From positions 1-54,750 of the forward strand of contig JBDTRY010000004.1 in the NCBI GenBank assembly GCA_039931435.1: 54,750 nucleotides of DNA, in the 5' to 3' direction. The DNA is from JBDTRY01 sp039931435. GTDB taxonomy: Bacteria > Acidobacteriota > Thermoanaerobaculia > Gp7-AA8. Positions 1-8,931 of this stretch are shown here, in pieces. Position numbers and translations under genes: made by a program. Positions within the stretch are counted from its first letter, which is position 1; the number at the start of each line of letters is the position of its first letter. Under the pieces are notes generated by a model. It made no database searches, had not been told where the DNA came from, and saw nothing but the letters and a program-made list of their open reading frames with translations.

Positions 1-604
1 CATGTCCCATGGAAAACTCGTGATATTCGGGCTCGATCCCGCTGCTTTCCAGGATTCTTCTCGTCTTTCGCGCGTACAGCACGGGGATCATGTCGTCGCT
101 GCTCCCGTGGACGATGAGAACCCTCTGAGATTCGCGCCCCTGGAAATCCGGAAGCTCCGCCTCGTTCAATCCTCCGCTCATGACGACGATGCCGGCAGCT
201 GGTGGATCGAGGCGGAATCCTGCGTCGAGACTCATCAATCCCCCCTGGGAGAAGCCCGCCAGAATCAGCTTGTTTTCAGGGACGGCATATCGCGATCGGA
301 TCTCTGAGACGAACTTCAGGAGGAGGGTACGTGATGCCCGGAGCGAGTCACGCTCCGGCGGCCAGCCGTCGAACCAGCTGTAACCGAAGCGCATGCCGGG
401 ATAAGCCTCGAACGCTCGTGGCGCATCGGGAACGACGAATCGGAACTCCCCGGCGGGATCGATCTCCTTCGCCAGCCCGGCCAGATCGCGGGCATCACTG
501 CCCCGCCCATGCAGCGCCAGGATCAGCGGCATCGAAACTTCCGGAGCAGCCTCGGGCCTGGTGACCTCGAGGTAGGTGAGCGAGAGATCCTGGTGACGTC
601 TCAT
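1..604 (-). CDS. Phospholipase/carboxylesterase family alpha/beta hydrolase, 3' end off the window
   Basis: Reading leftward from the ATG at 604 gives about 201 codons without a stop, running off the left edge. The protein has the short alpha/beta-hydrolase pattern of the phospholipase/carboxylesterase family: an oxyanion region LALHGRGSDARDL near residue 30, the nucleophile elbow GFSQGG near residue 118, and the acid-region motif HGSSDDMIPV near residue 168. The last codons in the window read YHEFSMGH, and that His is in the position of the catalytic His, so only a short C-terminal tail is missing. No signal peptide is visible, so a cytoplasmic esterase on small acyl or phospholipid esters is likely; the substrate cannot be read from sequence. 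No good ribosome binding site precedes the ATG, so the start is uncertain. It is divergent from pilT. Confidence 0.82.
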   Translation of the reverse strand, partial: MRRHQDLSLTYLEVTRPEAAPEVSMPLILALHGRGSDARDLAGLAKEIDPAGEFRFVVPDAPRAFEAYPGMRFGYSWFDGWPPERDSLRASRTLLLKFVSEIRSRYAVPENKLILAGFSQGGLMSLDAGFRLDPPAAGIVVMSGGLNEAELPDFQGRESQRVLIVHGSSDDMIPVLYARKTRRILESSGIEPEYHEFSMGH

Positions 605-707
605 GGCAGTGGCAAACGATACTCGACAAAATCGGCCGAAGCGAGAGCAGCGTGATGGGTTGCCTTCGACCACCGATTGGCCGCCGTTAAACCGTTCGGT
701 CCATTGT

Positions 708-735
708 TCCCATGGACTTTCGGGTTACCATGGGA
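708..735. repeat. Inverted repeat upstream of pilT
   Basis: TCCCATGG (708-715) and CCATGGGA (728-735) form an exact 8-bp inverted repeat with a 12-nt centre, 57 bp before the pilT start and between two divergent genes. It may be an operator or a small RNA hairpin. The rest of the 605-791 spacer shows no clear promoter. Confidence 0.4.
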
Positions 736-791
736 CCCCAAATAATTCGTTCGGGGTGCGATGGGCGGGGAGCGGGTCACGAGGTCAGACG

Positions 792-1967
792 ATGCATATC
801 AATGATTTGTTGAAGATCGCAGCCGAAAGGCGCGCCTCCGATCTGCACATCAAGGTCGGTTCGCATCCGGTCATCCGCGTCGACGGGGAGCTGATTCCGC
901 TCGTGGAATTGAAGCGGTTGATGCCGGAAGACACCATCGCCATGGCCTTCTCCATCATGTCCTCGCGGCAGAAGGAAAAGTTCAAGAACAACTACGAAAT
1001 CGACGTGGCCTACTCCGTTCCTGGTCTGGGGCGTTTCCGCTGCAACATCTTTCAGCAACGCGGTACTGTCGGTCTGGTCCTGCGCGTCATTCCGGTGAAG
1101 ATTCTGTCCATCCGCGAGTTGATGCTACCCATCGTTCTGGAGCGCATCTGTGACGAGCAGCGTGGATTGATTCTCTGTACCGGCACGACGGGATCCGGTA
1201 AATCCACGACGCTGGCGGCGATGATTGACTACATCAACGCCCATCGCACCGAACACGTGATGACCGTGGAAGACCCCATCGAGTTTCTGCACCGGGACAA
1301 GAAGTCCATCGTCAACCAGCGCGAAGTGGAAGTGGATACGAAATCCTTCTCGCAGGCGTTGCGCTCCGCTCTGCGCCAGGATCCCGACGTGATCCTCGTC
1401 GGCGAGATGCGTGACTACGAGACCATCGAAACTGCGCTGACCGCCGCCGAGACCGGACACCTCGTTCTCTCCACGCTGCACACTCTGGACGCGACGGAAA
1501 CGATCAACCGCATCATTTCCGTCTTTCCGCCTCACCAGCAGAAGCAGATCCGTTTGCAGCTGGCGGCCGTGCTCAAAGCGGTCATTTCCCTGCGCCTTCT
1601 CCCGAGGGCAGACGGGCTGGGACGCGTGCCCGCGGCAGAGGTTCTCATCTCCACGAACTACATTCGCGACGCCATCGAGAACAAGGAAAAAACGAAAATG
1701 ATCAAGGAGGCCATCGCCCAGGGCACGTCCCAGTACGGGATGCAGACCTTTGATCAGTCGATCTATCTCCTCTATCGGAATGGCCTGATCACCCTCGACG
1801 AAGCGCTGCGCCGGGCCTCGAACCCGGATGAGTTCAAGCTCAAGGTGCAGGGGATTCAATCGACGTCCGACGTTTCCCGCGAGGAAATGGAAGCGCGGCT
1901 CAGCGTTCCCGGTGACGGCGATCCCTTCAGCGACGAGTCGCCGTTCGATTTCTCCAACTCGCTGTAA
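792..1967 (+). CDS. pilT: Type IV pilus retraction ATPase, PilT/PilU family
   Basis: A 391-aa hexameric secretion-type ATPase that powers pilus retraction (twitching motility) at the inner membrane. The family-typical N terminus MHINDLLKIAAERRASDLHI fixes the start at 792; an in-frame extension back to 603 has no family character. Visible motifs: Walker A GTTGSGKST (about residues 131-139), Asp/Walker B ILVGEMRD (about 203-210), and His box TGHLVLSTLHT (about 226-236). The C terminus carries YIRDAIENKEK where classical PilT has AIRNLIRE, followed by GMQTFDQ as in PilU, so it could equally be the accessory ATPase PilU. Length fits the family. No other pilus genes are in the window. Confidence 0.9.
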   Translation: MHINDLLKIAAERRASDLHIKVGSHPVIRVDGELIPLVELKRLMPEDTIAMAFSIMSSRQKEKFKNNYEIDVAYSVPGLGRFRCNIFQQRGTVGLVLRVIPVKILSIRELMLPIVLERICDEQRGLILCTGTTGSGKSTTLAAMIDYINAHRTEHVMTVEDPIEFLHRDKKSIVNQREVEVDTKSFSQALRSALRQDPDVILVGEMRDYETIETALTAAETGHLVLSTLHTLDATETINRIISVFPPHQQKQIRLQLAAVLKAVISLRLLPRADGLGRVPAAEVLISTNYIRDAIENKEKTKMIKEAIAQGTSQYGMQTFDQSIYLLYRNGLITLDEALRRASNPDEFKLKVQGIQSTSDVSREEMEARLSVPGDGDPFSDESPFDFSNSL

Positions 1968-2023
1968 GGTCGAGGAGTGACGCGGGCAGTATTGTCCCCG
2001 CAATGTCACCACTACCACGGTGT

Positions 2024-2121
2024 GTCATCCAGAAGCGACGCGAGGGATCTCCCGCGCGTTTAACGACGGCCGGCCTTATACGAGCGGGAGATCCCCCCTC
2101 GCTTCGCTCGTTCGGGATGAC
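2024..2121. repeat. Family A palindromic repeat, copy 1
   Basis: About 98 bp. It starts GTCATCC and ends GGATGAC, with imperfect inverted arms of about 27 bp (GAGGGATCT on the left, AGATCCCCCCTCG on the right) around a centre containing ACGACGGCCGGCCTTATACGAG. The same unit recurs at 24686-24778 and 32792-32883. A remnant of family C (TGAAGGATCTCTCCTACC) follows near 2166-2183. Nothing else is recognisable in the 307-bp gap between pilT and recX. Confidence 0.85.
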
Positions 2122-2274
2122 CCGCTTCCTGAGATGAGTCGAGAGCGTCTATTAGAACTGTCGAGTGAAGGATCTCTCCTACCAGCATCGAAATGTTCGG
2201 CCGCTGTAGCGGGCTCGTGCTATCCCAGGCGTGGAGCGACCCGCACATCGACGGGCTTGCGGGATAATGGCCGC

Positions 2275-2820
2275 ATGGCGAAAGCTCCCCCCGATCCCGC
2301 CGACTCGGACGCATGTTATCGAACCGCGCTCCGGGCCCTCTCTCTCCGCTGGCATGGCCAGGAGGAGCTTCGCACCAAGCTTCTCCGTCGCAGATTCGAT
2401 CGATCCGCCGTTGACGAGGCCATCATGCGCCTCGACCGCGAACGCTGGATTGACGACGAGCGCTATGCGCTCTCCTTCGCCCGGGCGCGCCTTCAGAAAC
2501 ACTTCGGGCCCGACCGCATCGTCATGGAGTTGCGCGGCCTGAGGGTGGATCCCGCTGTGGCCGCCAGAGCTGTCGAAGCCGCTGTGGCAGACGATCCCGG
2601 TGGCGATCATCTGGACGGACTGTGCCGGAAGAAGATCCGATCGCTGATTGCCCGGCGCGGTGTGGCGGCCGTTTTCGACGAGAAGAGCCGAAACAAATTG
2701 ATCGCCTCGCTGTTAACGCAGGGATACGGCTTCGGCGCCGTGAGCCTGGTGGTCGACGCCCGGCTTCGCGAGCTGCAGCGTGACAACGAGGAATTGAGGA
2801 TTCATGCCCACGACCAGTGA
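2275..2820 (+). CDS. recX: Regulatory protein RecX
   Basis: A 181-aa RecX-family protein, the modulator that inhibits RecA filament extension. The start at 2275 (MAKAPPDPADSD) is chosen because upstream in-frame sequence back to 2020 is the family A repeat. Three-helix RecX repeats are visible: YRTALRALSLRWHGQEELRT, then the hallmark WIDDERYALSFARARL (about residues 58-73), then KHFGPDRIVMELRGLRVD. Size fits the family. Its stop (2818-2820) lies inside alaS, which begins at 2804, a 17-nt overlap, so translation is probably coupled. The recX-alaS neighbourhood is common in bacteria; recA, which often precedes it, is not here. Confidence 0.88.
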   Translation: MAKAPPDPADSDACYRTALRALSLRWHGQEELRTKLLRRRFDRSAVDEAIMRLDRERWIDDERYALSFARARLQKHFGPDRIVMELRGLRVDPAVAARAVEAAVADDPGGDHLDGLCRKKIRSLIARRGVAAVFDEKSRNKLIASLLTQGYGFGAVSLVVDARLRELQRDNEELRIHAHDQ

Positions 2821-5485
2821 CATTCGCGAAGAGTTCCTTCGCTATTTTGAATCGAACCAGCACCGGCGGGTGGCCAGTTCTTCGCTCGTACCCGCCGGCG
2901 ATCCGACCCTGCTCTTCACCAACGCCGGGATGAATCAGTTCAAGGATGTCTTTCTCGGGCGGGAAAGGCGTGATTATTCCCGCGCCACGTCATCGCAGAA
3001 ATGCGTTCGTGCCGGCGGGAAACACAACGATCTCGAAAACGTCGGACGGACGGCGCGGCACCATACGTTTTTCGAAATGCTGGGAAACTTCTCCTTCGGG
3101 GACTACTTCAAGAAGGGCGCGATCAAGTTTGCATGGGAGTTGATCACCGAAGTGTATGGGCTGGACGTGAACCGTCTCTGGTTCACCGTCTTCGAGGGCG
3201 ATGACTCCGTCCCCGCGGATGACGAAGCGGCACGGTTGTGGATCGAGGCCGGGGCCTCCCAGGACCGGGTCCTGCGCTTCGGAAAGAACGATAACTTCTG
3301 GTCCATGGGTGATACGGGTCCATGCGGACCGTGCTCTGAAATTCACTACTTTCGCGGTGATGATCTGTCGAAGAATGTCCCTGCGCTCGTCAATGGTCCG
3401 GGCGATGACACCATGGAAGTCTGGAACCTGGTCTTCATGCAATACGACCGGGATGCCAGCGGAAACCTGACCTCTCTGCCGGCACCCTCGGTGGATACGG
3501 GTGCTGGGCTGGAGCGGCTGGCTTCGATTCTTCAGAACGTCGATACGAACTACGACATCGACATCTTCGAGCCCCTCATGGTTCGGATCGAAGTGTTATC
3601 CGGTCACCGTTACAGTCGCTCGATGTCCGACGAACTCGACACGGCGGTGCGGGTTCTCTGCGACCACGCGCGCGCGGCCGTGTTTCTCATCAGCGACGGC
3701 GTCATTCCTTCGAACGAGGGCCGTGGTTACGTTCTGCGGCGGATCATTCGCCGGGCCACTCGCTTCGGCCGGAAACTGCCGCAGGCCGTTGTCCTTTCCG
3801 AACTCGTGGATGCGGTCGTGGAAGCGATGGTAGGGGCGTATCCGGAGCTTACTTCGCGCCGACCGGCGGTTCTTCACACCCTGCAGTCCGAAGAGGAGCG
3901 ATTCTCAAAAACACTCAGTGTGGGAATCGAGCGCGTGGGCGATGTCCTCGATCAGGTCCGCCAGCGCGGCGAGCGCGTTCTCGGAGGAGAGGAAGTCTTC
4001 CGGCTTTACGACACCTTCGGAATTCCGGTGGACCTCATTGAGGAACTCGGTGAAGACGAGGGCGTAGGAGTCGATCGCCAGGGTTTCGAGGAGCAGATGT
4101 CCGCAGCGAGAATGAAGGCCAAGGCTTCGTCGAGATTTCAGAACGACGGATCGGATGAGCTTTTCGCGGCCATCGCCGCCAGAATCGAACCGACTGACTT
4201 CGTCGGTTACGACAATTATGAGAACGTCCAGGGGCGCATCCTGTCGATCGTTGCAAAAGAGCAGGAGCACCAGGAGGTTCCGGCAGGGGAGGAAGGCGAG
4301 GTCGTGGTCTCACCGACGCCGTTCTACGCAGAGTCCGGAGGGCAGATCGCCGATACCGGCACCCTGGTCTGGGATGGCGGCAGTGCCGATGTCCTGGATA
4401 CGCAGAAGCAGGCCGGCGACCTCACGGTCTCGCGCGTGAAAGTAACCGCCGGGACACTGCGTGTCGGCCAGTCCGTGCAGGCCACCGTTCCCCGTCAGCT
4501 GCGTCTCGATACGACGGCCAATCACACGGCCACACACCTGCTGCACCAGGCACTGAAAGACGTCCTGGGACCGACCGTGCAGCAGGCCGGCTCCCTGGTT
4601 GAACCGCAGCGGCTGCGATTCGACTACACCTACGGCAAACCGATCTCGAACGAGCAGATCCGCGCTGTCGAGGAAATCGTTAATGACCGGATTCGCCAGA
4701 ATCTCGAAGTGAAAAAGACCATCATGCCTCTCGCCGAAGCGAAGAAATCGGGTGCCGTGGCCATGTTCGGAGAAAAGTACGGAGACAGCGTGCGCATTGT
4801 GGAGGCCGTAGGCTACTCCAAAGAATTCTGTGGCGGATGCCACGTGAACCGCACCGGCGACATTGGGCTGATGAAAGTCGTCTCCGATCGTTCGCTGGCG
4901 GCGGGAGTGCGGCGCATGGAAGCGTTGACCGGACGTGGAGCGATCGAATATTTCCAGTCCCTGGATTCATCGGCACGCCATCTTCAACAGCAGTTGAATG
5001 CTCCGCTTATCGAACTTCCCTCGCTCGTACGCTCGATGCAGGAAAAGCAGAAGACTCTCGACAAGGAGCTCAAGTCAGTGCGGATGAAACTCGCTTCGGC
5101 CGGAAACGGTGGCGCTGAGCGATCGTCAGCCGATGACACCATCGATGTCGGCGGAATCAAACTTTTGGCGCGCAACGTCGAGGAAATGTCCGGCGGTGAC
5201 CTTCGAAATCTCGCCGATACCTTTCGTCACAAGATCCGGAGCGGTGTCGTTCTCCTGGGGACGAAGAGCGAGGGGAAAGCGACGCTGCTGGCGGCCGTGA
5301 CCAGCGACCTGGTGGACCGGATTTCGGCCCGCTCTGTGATCGAGAAGCTGGCACCCATCGTTGGCGGAAAGGGCGGTGGGCGGGCAGATCTGGCGCAGGC
5401 CGGTGGCAAGCTGCCCGAAAAACTGGACGAGGCCATTCGCATGGGACCTGAGGTAGTGAGAGAGCTACTCGGCGTCCCGGACTGA
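2804..5485 (+). CDS. alaS: Alanine--tRNA ligase
   Basis: An 893-aa cytoplasmic class II aminoacyl-tRNA synthetase that charges tRNA-Ala. The N-terminal catalytic core shows FTNAGMNQFKDVFLG and the motif-2 region VGRTARHHTFFEMLGNFSFG. The editing domain has the zinc-binding pair NHTATHLLH (about residue 573) and EFCGGCH (about 675). The C-terminal C-Ala domain ends with the glycine-rich GGKGGGRADLAQAGG typical of AlaS. Length is normal and the protein is intact. It starts within the end of recX and ends at a hairpin shared with the convergent gene at 5590-7440. Confidence 0.98.
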   Translation: MPTTSDIREEFLRYFESNQHRRVASSSLVPAGDPTLLFTNAGMNQFKDVFLGRERRDYSRATSSQKCVRAGGKHNDLENVGRTARHHTFFEMLGNFSFGDYFKKGAIKFAWELITEVYGLDVNRLWFTVFEGDDSVPADDEAARLWIEAGASQDRVLRFGKNDNFWSMGDTGPCGPCSEIHYFRGDDLSKNVPALVNGPGDDTMEVWNLVFMQYDRDASGNLTSLPAPSVDTGAGLERLASILQNVDTNYDIDIFEPLMVRIEVLSGHRYSRSMSDELDTAVRVLCDHARAAVFLISDGVIPSNEGRGYVLRRIIRRATRFGRKLPQAVVLSELVDAVVEAMVGAYPELTSRRPAVLHTLQSEEERFSKTLSVGIERVGDVLDQVRQRGERVLGGEEVFRLYDTFGIPVDLIEELGEDEGVGVDRQGFEEQMSAARMKAKASSRFQNDGSDELFAAIAARIEPTDFVGYDNYENVQGRILSIVAKEQEHQEVPAGEEGEVVVSPTPFYAESGGQIADTGTLVWDGGSADVLDTQKQAGDLTVSRVKVTAGTLRVGQSVQATVPRQLRLDTTANHTATHLLHQALKDVLGPTVQQAGSLVEPQRLRFDYTYGKPISNEQIRAVEEIVNDRIRQNLEVKKTIMPLAEAKKSGAVAMFGEKYGDSVRIVEAVGYSKEFCGGCHVNRTGDIGLMKVVSDRSLAAGVRRMEALTGRGAIEYFQSLDSSARHLQQQLNAPLIELPSLVRSMQEKQKTLDKELKSVRMKLASAGNGGAERSSADDTIDVGGIKLLARNVEEMSGGDLRNLADTFRHKIRSGVVLLGTKSEGKATLLAAVTSDLVDRISARSVIEKLAPIVGGKGGGRADLAQAGGKLPEKLDEAIRMGPEVVRELLGVPD

Positions 5486-5545
5486 AGAGTTGGAGCAGCC
5501 CTTCTACTGAATGGTTCGGCAGATCCTCACAGGATCCCGGCGGCA

Positions 5546-5575
5546 TGCAGGAGACGACATTCGTCGCCTCCTGCA
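5546..5575. terminator. Hairpin between convergent genes, probable bidirectional terminator
   Basis: TGCAGGAGACGAC (5546-5558), loop ATTC, GTCGCCTCCTGCA (5563-5575): a 13-bp stem with one A-C mismatch, located 60 bp after alaS and just beyond the stop of the converging gene. It has no T-tract, so it is either a non-canonical terminator or only a stabilising 3' hairpin. Confidence 0.55.
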
Positions 5576-5589
5576 AACACCGGTTCAAT

Positions 5590-7440
5590 CTACTCGCTGA
5601 AGGTCCTGGCAATCTGAATCGACGATGCCTGCGTGGCATTGTTTACGATCGAGCCGTAAACAAGTGCCGACCCGGACGTGACTTCGATGAGGATCGAGTC
5701 GCTTCCGCTCAGCGGTGCTCCGAGGAGTTGTTCCGCCGTGAGTTGCGTGATCGAGTCCGCGGGGAACTGTGTCGTCTTTACAACCTCCGACTGACCGCTG
5801 GAGCGAATGACGGTCGTCTTGATCGTCGCCCCTCCGCCGAAGGTACGCACCCCGATGTTCATCCGGAACTGGGTCAGGTCGGACGGTCCGAGAAGAATTG
5901 CCTTCTGTCCAGGCTGGAGAATCGACGAAGAAGTCAGCTGTTCTTCGAAGAATCCGTTGCCGCTTCCGGTTTCATAGATTCTTACAACGGCCACCGGCAC
6001 AGGTCCGACCGCCGGGAAGATGTCGATCGAACCAAGGCCCGAGCGATCGAACAACGGCAGCAGACTGGGATAGTTCTTCGTTTCATGTGCACCCAGCGAA
6101 TAGGGGAGGGTCGGATCTGATGCCGAGCCTGCAGCGGACGCTGGCCGAAGCACGAGCGAACCCGAGATGGGGAACGAGTAAGGGTTGTTCAGTTGCAGTG
6201 TGGTCTCGAACCTCGACCCGCCCACACCGTCTGTCGATGCCACCACAGGGATGAAGCTCGGAGGGACTGTGCGAGGCACGGTTCCGGCCGTATCGACCTT
6301 CACGATCAGGCCAGGTCCCAGCTCTGTGATGTAAACCTCGCCCGTCACGCGATCGACAGCCATGCTCGTAGGAGTAATCAGCCCAGAGGCGATCACTTTG
6401 TCCTGCGTCGGTTGTTCGAGGAGCAGCGCTCCCGGCGCCCCGGCGAGCATGTTCGTGCTGAATTCCAGAACGAGTGAAGTCGTACCGCCGTTGGCGTCGG
6501 CGAAGGAGTCGGAGTCGATGGCCGAAGACAATCCGATCGAGACCGTAGTAATGGCACCGCTCGAGGGATCGATCGAGTAGACGCGCGAGGCACCCTGAGG
6601 GAACGGGAAACCCGTCAGTGTGGTTACGAAGAGGCGCCCGCTGATCAGATGAATCGAATCCGGGACGGGATCCACCGTCGGCCCGCCCATGGCCGGGTTC
6701 GGGTTGGTGACCCGCGGAAACTCAACCAGCGTACCGGTCGCGCCCGTAAGCCGATTCACAGTACGAACGGAGTTCCAGCTGGCGTCGACGACGAAAAGAG
6801 TATCGCCGCTGAGCACCAACCCGAAAGGATTCGACGAACGAACATTTCCCGAAAAGTCCGGACGGGACTCGAAACGATAGTCGGGAAAATCGGCAATGAG
6901 GCGAACTCGCAGAGCGTTTTGACCGGACCCGAGGTTCACAGCCTGATTACTCTTCAGCGTGACCTGATCCGCGAGCGTCAGCGAGAGGCCTCCCTCGAGA
7001 TCGTCGGGAGCCAGAGCCAGATCGATGGCCAGAACGGAACTGAACAGTGGAGAGGAAGGCGAACCGTTGGGTTGCTCACTGCCCGCAACGGGCCCGGGGA
7101 GCGTCGAATCGCCTGAGCCGATCGTGACGTAGAGCGTGACACCTTGAAGTGCCAGACCGTCGGGTCCGGACGGGGACGCTTCGCCGCCCACCGTGTTGAT
7201 CCCCGAAGGAAGGCCGGAGAGAATGGTGCGGTGGTCCCCGGTGATGCGGTCGATCACCGAGATGCGGCCCGTGTTGGGCCCATTACCCTGTTCGGCGACC
7301 AGGAGGTTTCCGCGGGTGGTGAAAATGACCTTCGTGGGCGCCAGCAGTCCCGTGGCGAACGGCTGCGCCGTCTGGGCCGAGAGCGTCAACGGCAGGAGCA
7401 GGAAGAGAAGCGTTTGCAATGTAAATCGAATGGATTTCAT
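5590..7440 (-). CDS. Secreted ScyD/ScyE-like beta-propeller protein with a C-terminal shared domain
   Basis: A 616-aa exported protein. MKSIRFTLQTLLFLLLPLTL followed by SAQT is a clear signal peptide, and an AAAGGAGGACTG site precedes the ATG. Residues of about 25-380 repeat propeller-like units (VAEQGNGPNTGRISVID, SNPFGLVLSGDTLFVVDASW, TPTSMAVDRVTGEVYITELG), resembling the ScyD/ScyE family named from cyanobacterial scytonemin clusters. The last 220 residues start FIPVVASTDGVGGSRFETTL and form a separate beta-rich domain that recurs in the proteins at 15023-17719 and 18525-19634. No catalytic residues can be assigned; a surface or periplasmic binding role is a guess. It converges on alaS. Confidence 0.75.
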   Translation of the reverse strand: MKSIRFTLQTLLFLLLPLTLSAQTAQPFATGLLAPTKVIFTTRGNLLVAEQGNGPNTGRISVIDRITGDHRTILSGLPSGINTVGGEASPSGPDGLALQGVTLYVTIGSGDSTLPGPVAGSEQPNGSPSSPLFSSVLAIDLALAPDDLEGGLSLTLADQVTLKSNQAVNLGSGQNALRVRLIADFPDYRFESRPDFSGNVRSSNPFGLVLSGDTLFVVDASWNSVRTVNRLTGATGTLVEFPRVTNPNPAMGGPTVDPVPDSIHLISGRLFVTTLTGFPFPQGASRVYSIDPSSGAITTVSIGLSSAIDSDSFADANGGTTSLVLEFSTNMLAGAPGALLLEQPTQDKVIASGLITPTSMAVDRVTGEVYITELGPGLIVKVDTAGTVPRTVPPSFIPVVASTDGVGGSRFETTLQLNNPYSFPISGSLVLRPASAAGSASDPTLPYSLGAHETKNYPSLLPLFDRSGLGSIDIFPAVGPVPVAVVRIYETGSGNGFFEEQLTSSSILQPGQKAILLGPSDLTQFRMNIGVRTFGGGATIKTTVIRSSGQSEVVKTTQFPADSITQLTAEQLLGAPLSGSDSILIEVTSGSALVYGSIVNNATQASSIQIARTFSE

Positions 7441-7664
7441 CAGTCCTCCTTTGTTTGCGTACTGCGAGGGTTGTTACCGCTTGATTCCTGGAGATTTCTG
7501 ACCGGATGAGTCTGATTATTCGGCTACAGCCATGCCACCATACAGTTCCGCGTCAATCGTTGCAGTAAACGTGCACACAAGTCGGGTACCATTCCGGCTT
7601 CCATGATCGAGGGTTTCGCTTCAGGGCGTTGGGACGATCAGGACTGGCGATGAGGAGAGAACCG

Positions 7665-8048
7665 ATGGAGCGTGTTCAAGGCATTGGCGGAGTCTTCTTC
7701 AAATCCCGTAATCCGAAAGTGCTCGCTGCCTGGTACAAGCAACACCTCGGGGTGCCCGTCGAGTCCTGGGGCGGCGCATCGTTCCGCTGGCGCGAGCTCG
7801 ATGCCCGGGGTGAAGCCTCCACGGCCTGGTCGCTTTTCCCCGAGGATACGACGTACTTCGCACCGGGGACGGCGTCCTTCATGGTCAACTATCGCGTCGA
7901 TGACCTGGCTGCCATGATCGCCCAGCTCCGTGCTGGCGGGGTCGAAGTCGATGAAAAAATCGAAGAATCCGAATTCGGAAAATTCGGGTGGGGGCTTGAC
8001 CCCGAGGGAAACCGCTTCGAACTCTGGGAATCGCCTCCGTCACTCTGA
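7665..8048 (+). CDS. VOC/glyoxalase-fold protein
   Basis: A 127-aa single-domain vicinal-oxygen-chelate protein. The pattern is typical of the bacterial small VOC group: VFFKSRNPKVLAAWYKQHLG at residues of about 8-27, FMVNYRVDDLAAMIAQLRAG in the middle, and the C-terminal GLDPEGNRFELWE carrying the conserved metal-site Glu. Start 7665 is preferred because GAGGAGA lies 6 nt upstream; an ATG at 7650 is also in frame. Members include lyases, dioxygenases and resistance proteins, so a reaction cannot be assigned. The adjacent genes give no pathway link. Confidence 0.8.
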   Translation: MERVQGIGGVFFKSRNPKVLAAWYKQHLGVPVESWGGASFRWRELDARGEASTAWSLFPEDTTYFAPGTASFMVNYRVDDLAAMIAQLRAGGVEVDEKIEESEFGKFGWGLDPEGNRFELWESPPSL

Positions 8049-8116
8049 AGTGAGCTTCAGACGACGGGTTCCACTGCTCCTGCCGATGCCCGGCTCGCCA
8101 ATGTAAGCTTACGGGT

Positions 8117-8884
8117 GTGGAAGAACGCAGCAGGACGTACGAGTGGGGAACGATGCCGGAGATGTTCGGCCCCCGCCACGAACATCGGATCGGGTTCATT
8201 CTCCGCGAAACGAAAGAGATCAGGCCGGGAGGGCGCCTCCTCGAAGCTGCTGTTGGTCTCGGTCAGATGGCACGGCGGCTGTCCGCGCAGGGTCATCATG
8301 TTTTCGGAATCGATGGCTCGATTGAGGCCGCTCGGTTCGTCCGGCGGAACACTCCTGTTCCAGTCGTCGTCGGAGACATTACCCGTCTTCCGTTTCGTGA
8401 CCAAAGCTTCAGACTCGTTACCTCCGGGGAAACTCTGGAACATATCGACGATGACGCCGCAGCTGCGAATGAGATTGCCCGCGTCATGGAAATGGAAGGC
8501 ACCTGCGTCATCACTGTTCCAGCAATGGAATTGCTGCGTAACCCCTCCGATACGTACTACGAACACCTCCGGCGGTACTCGAAGAGTGGGCTGACAAAGC
8601 TCTTTCAGAACGCCGGTGTTCATGTGGCTCGGGCATCGTTCTGGGGCTTCCCGGCGGTGCTGGTCTATGACTTTCTCTTCATTCTTCCCCTGAACTTCAG
8701 GCGGCGAAGAGTGTCATCCGAATCCGACGCTGCCCTTCGTTCCGTGGCCCGTGCCGGACGCTCCAGCATTCTCATTCGCACCGTTCTGGCGGTTTTCAGT
8801 CTGGACAGGCTTTTCTCATGGATTCCGTTCGGTCCGGGACTGGTGCTCGTGGGCAAGCGCCACGAAGGCCAGCTGGGGCGCTGA
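8117..8884 (+). CDS. Class I SAM-dependent methyltransferase
   Basis: A 255-aa protein starting at GTG 8117; an internal ATG at 8153 is a possible alternative. Motif I is LLEAAVGLGQMARRLSAQGH (about residues 36-55), with the acidic residue ending beta-2 in VFGIDGS, VVVGDITRLPF for motif II, and TSGETLEHIDDD for motif III. This is the Methyltransf_11 layout used for small-molecule, quinone and sugar methylation. The C-terminal 80 residues include a hydrophobic stretch (VLVYDFLFILPLNF), so membrane association is possible. The acceptor is unknown. It is 47 bp upstream of the crotonase-like gene. Confidence 0.8.
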   Translation: MEERSRTYEWGTMPEMFGPRHEHRIGFILRETKEIRPGGRLLEAAVGLGQMARRLSAQGHHVFGIDGSIEAARFVRRNTPVPVVVGDITRLPFRDQSFRLVTSGETLEHIDDDAAAANEIARVMEMEGTCVITVPAMELLRNPSDTYYEHLRRYSKSGLTKLFQNAGVHVARASFWGFPAVLVYDFLFILPLNFRRRRVSSESDAALRSVARAGRSSILIRTVLAVFSLDRLFSWIPFGPGLVLVGKRHEGQLGR

Positions 8885-8931
8885 ACGATTCCCACTCTCT
8901 GCAGCCAGGCGCATTCGTCCGGCGCCATAGA

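Noticed and set aside
2..307. 101-aa + strand frame at the left edge
   Set aside because: Antisense to a clear carboxylesterase with GFSQGG and the catalytic His motif.
1125..2018. 297-aa open frame on the minus strand
   Set aside because: Antisense to pilT, with no recognisable domain.
2020..2274. N-terminal extension of recX in the same frame
   Set aside because: The extension translates the family A palindrome; recX similarity begins at 2275.
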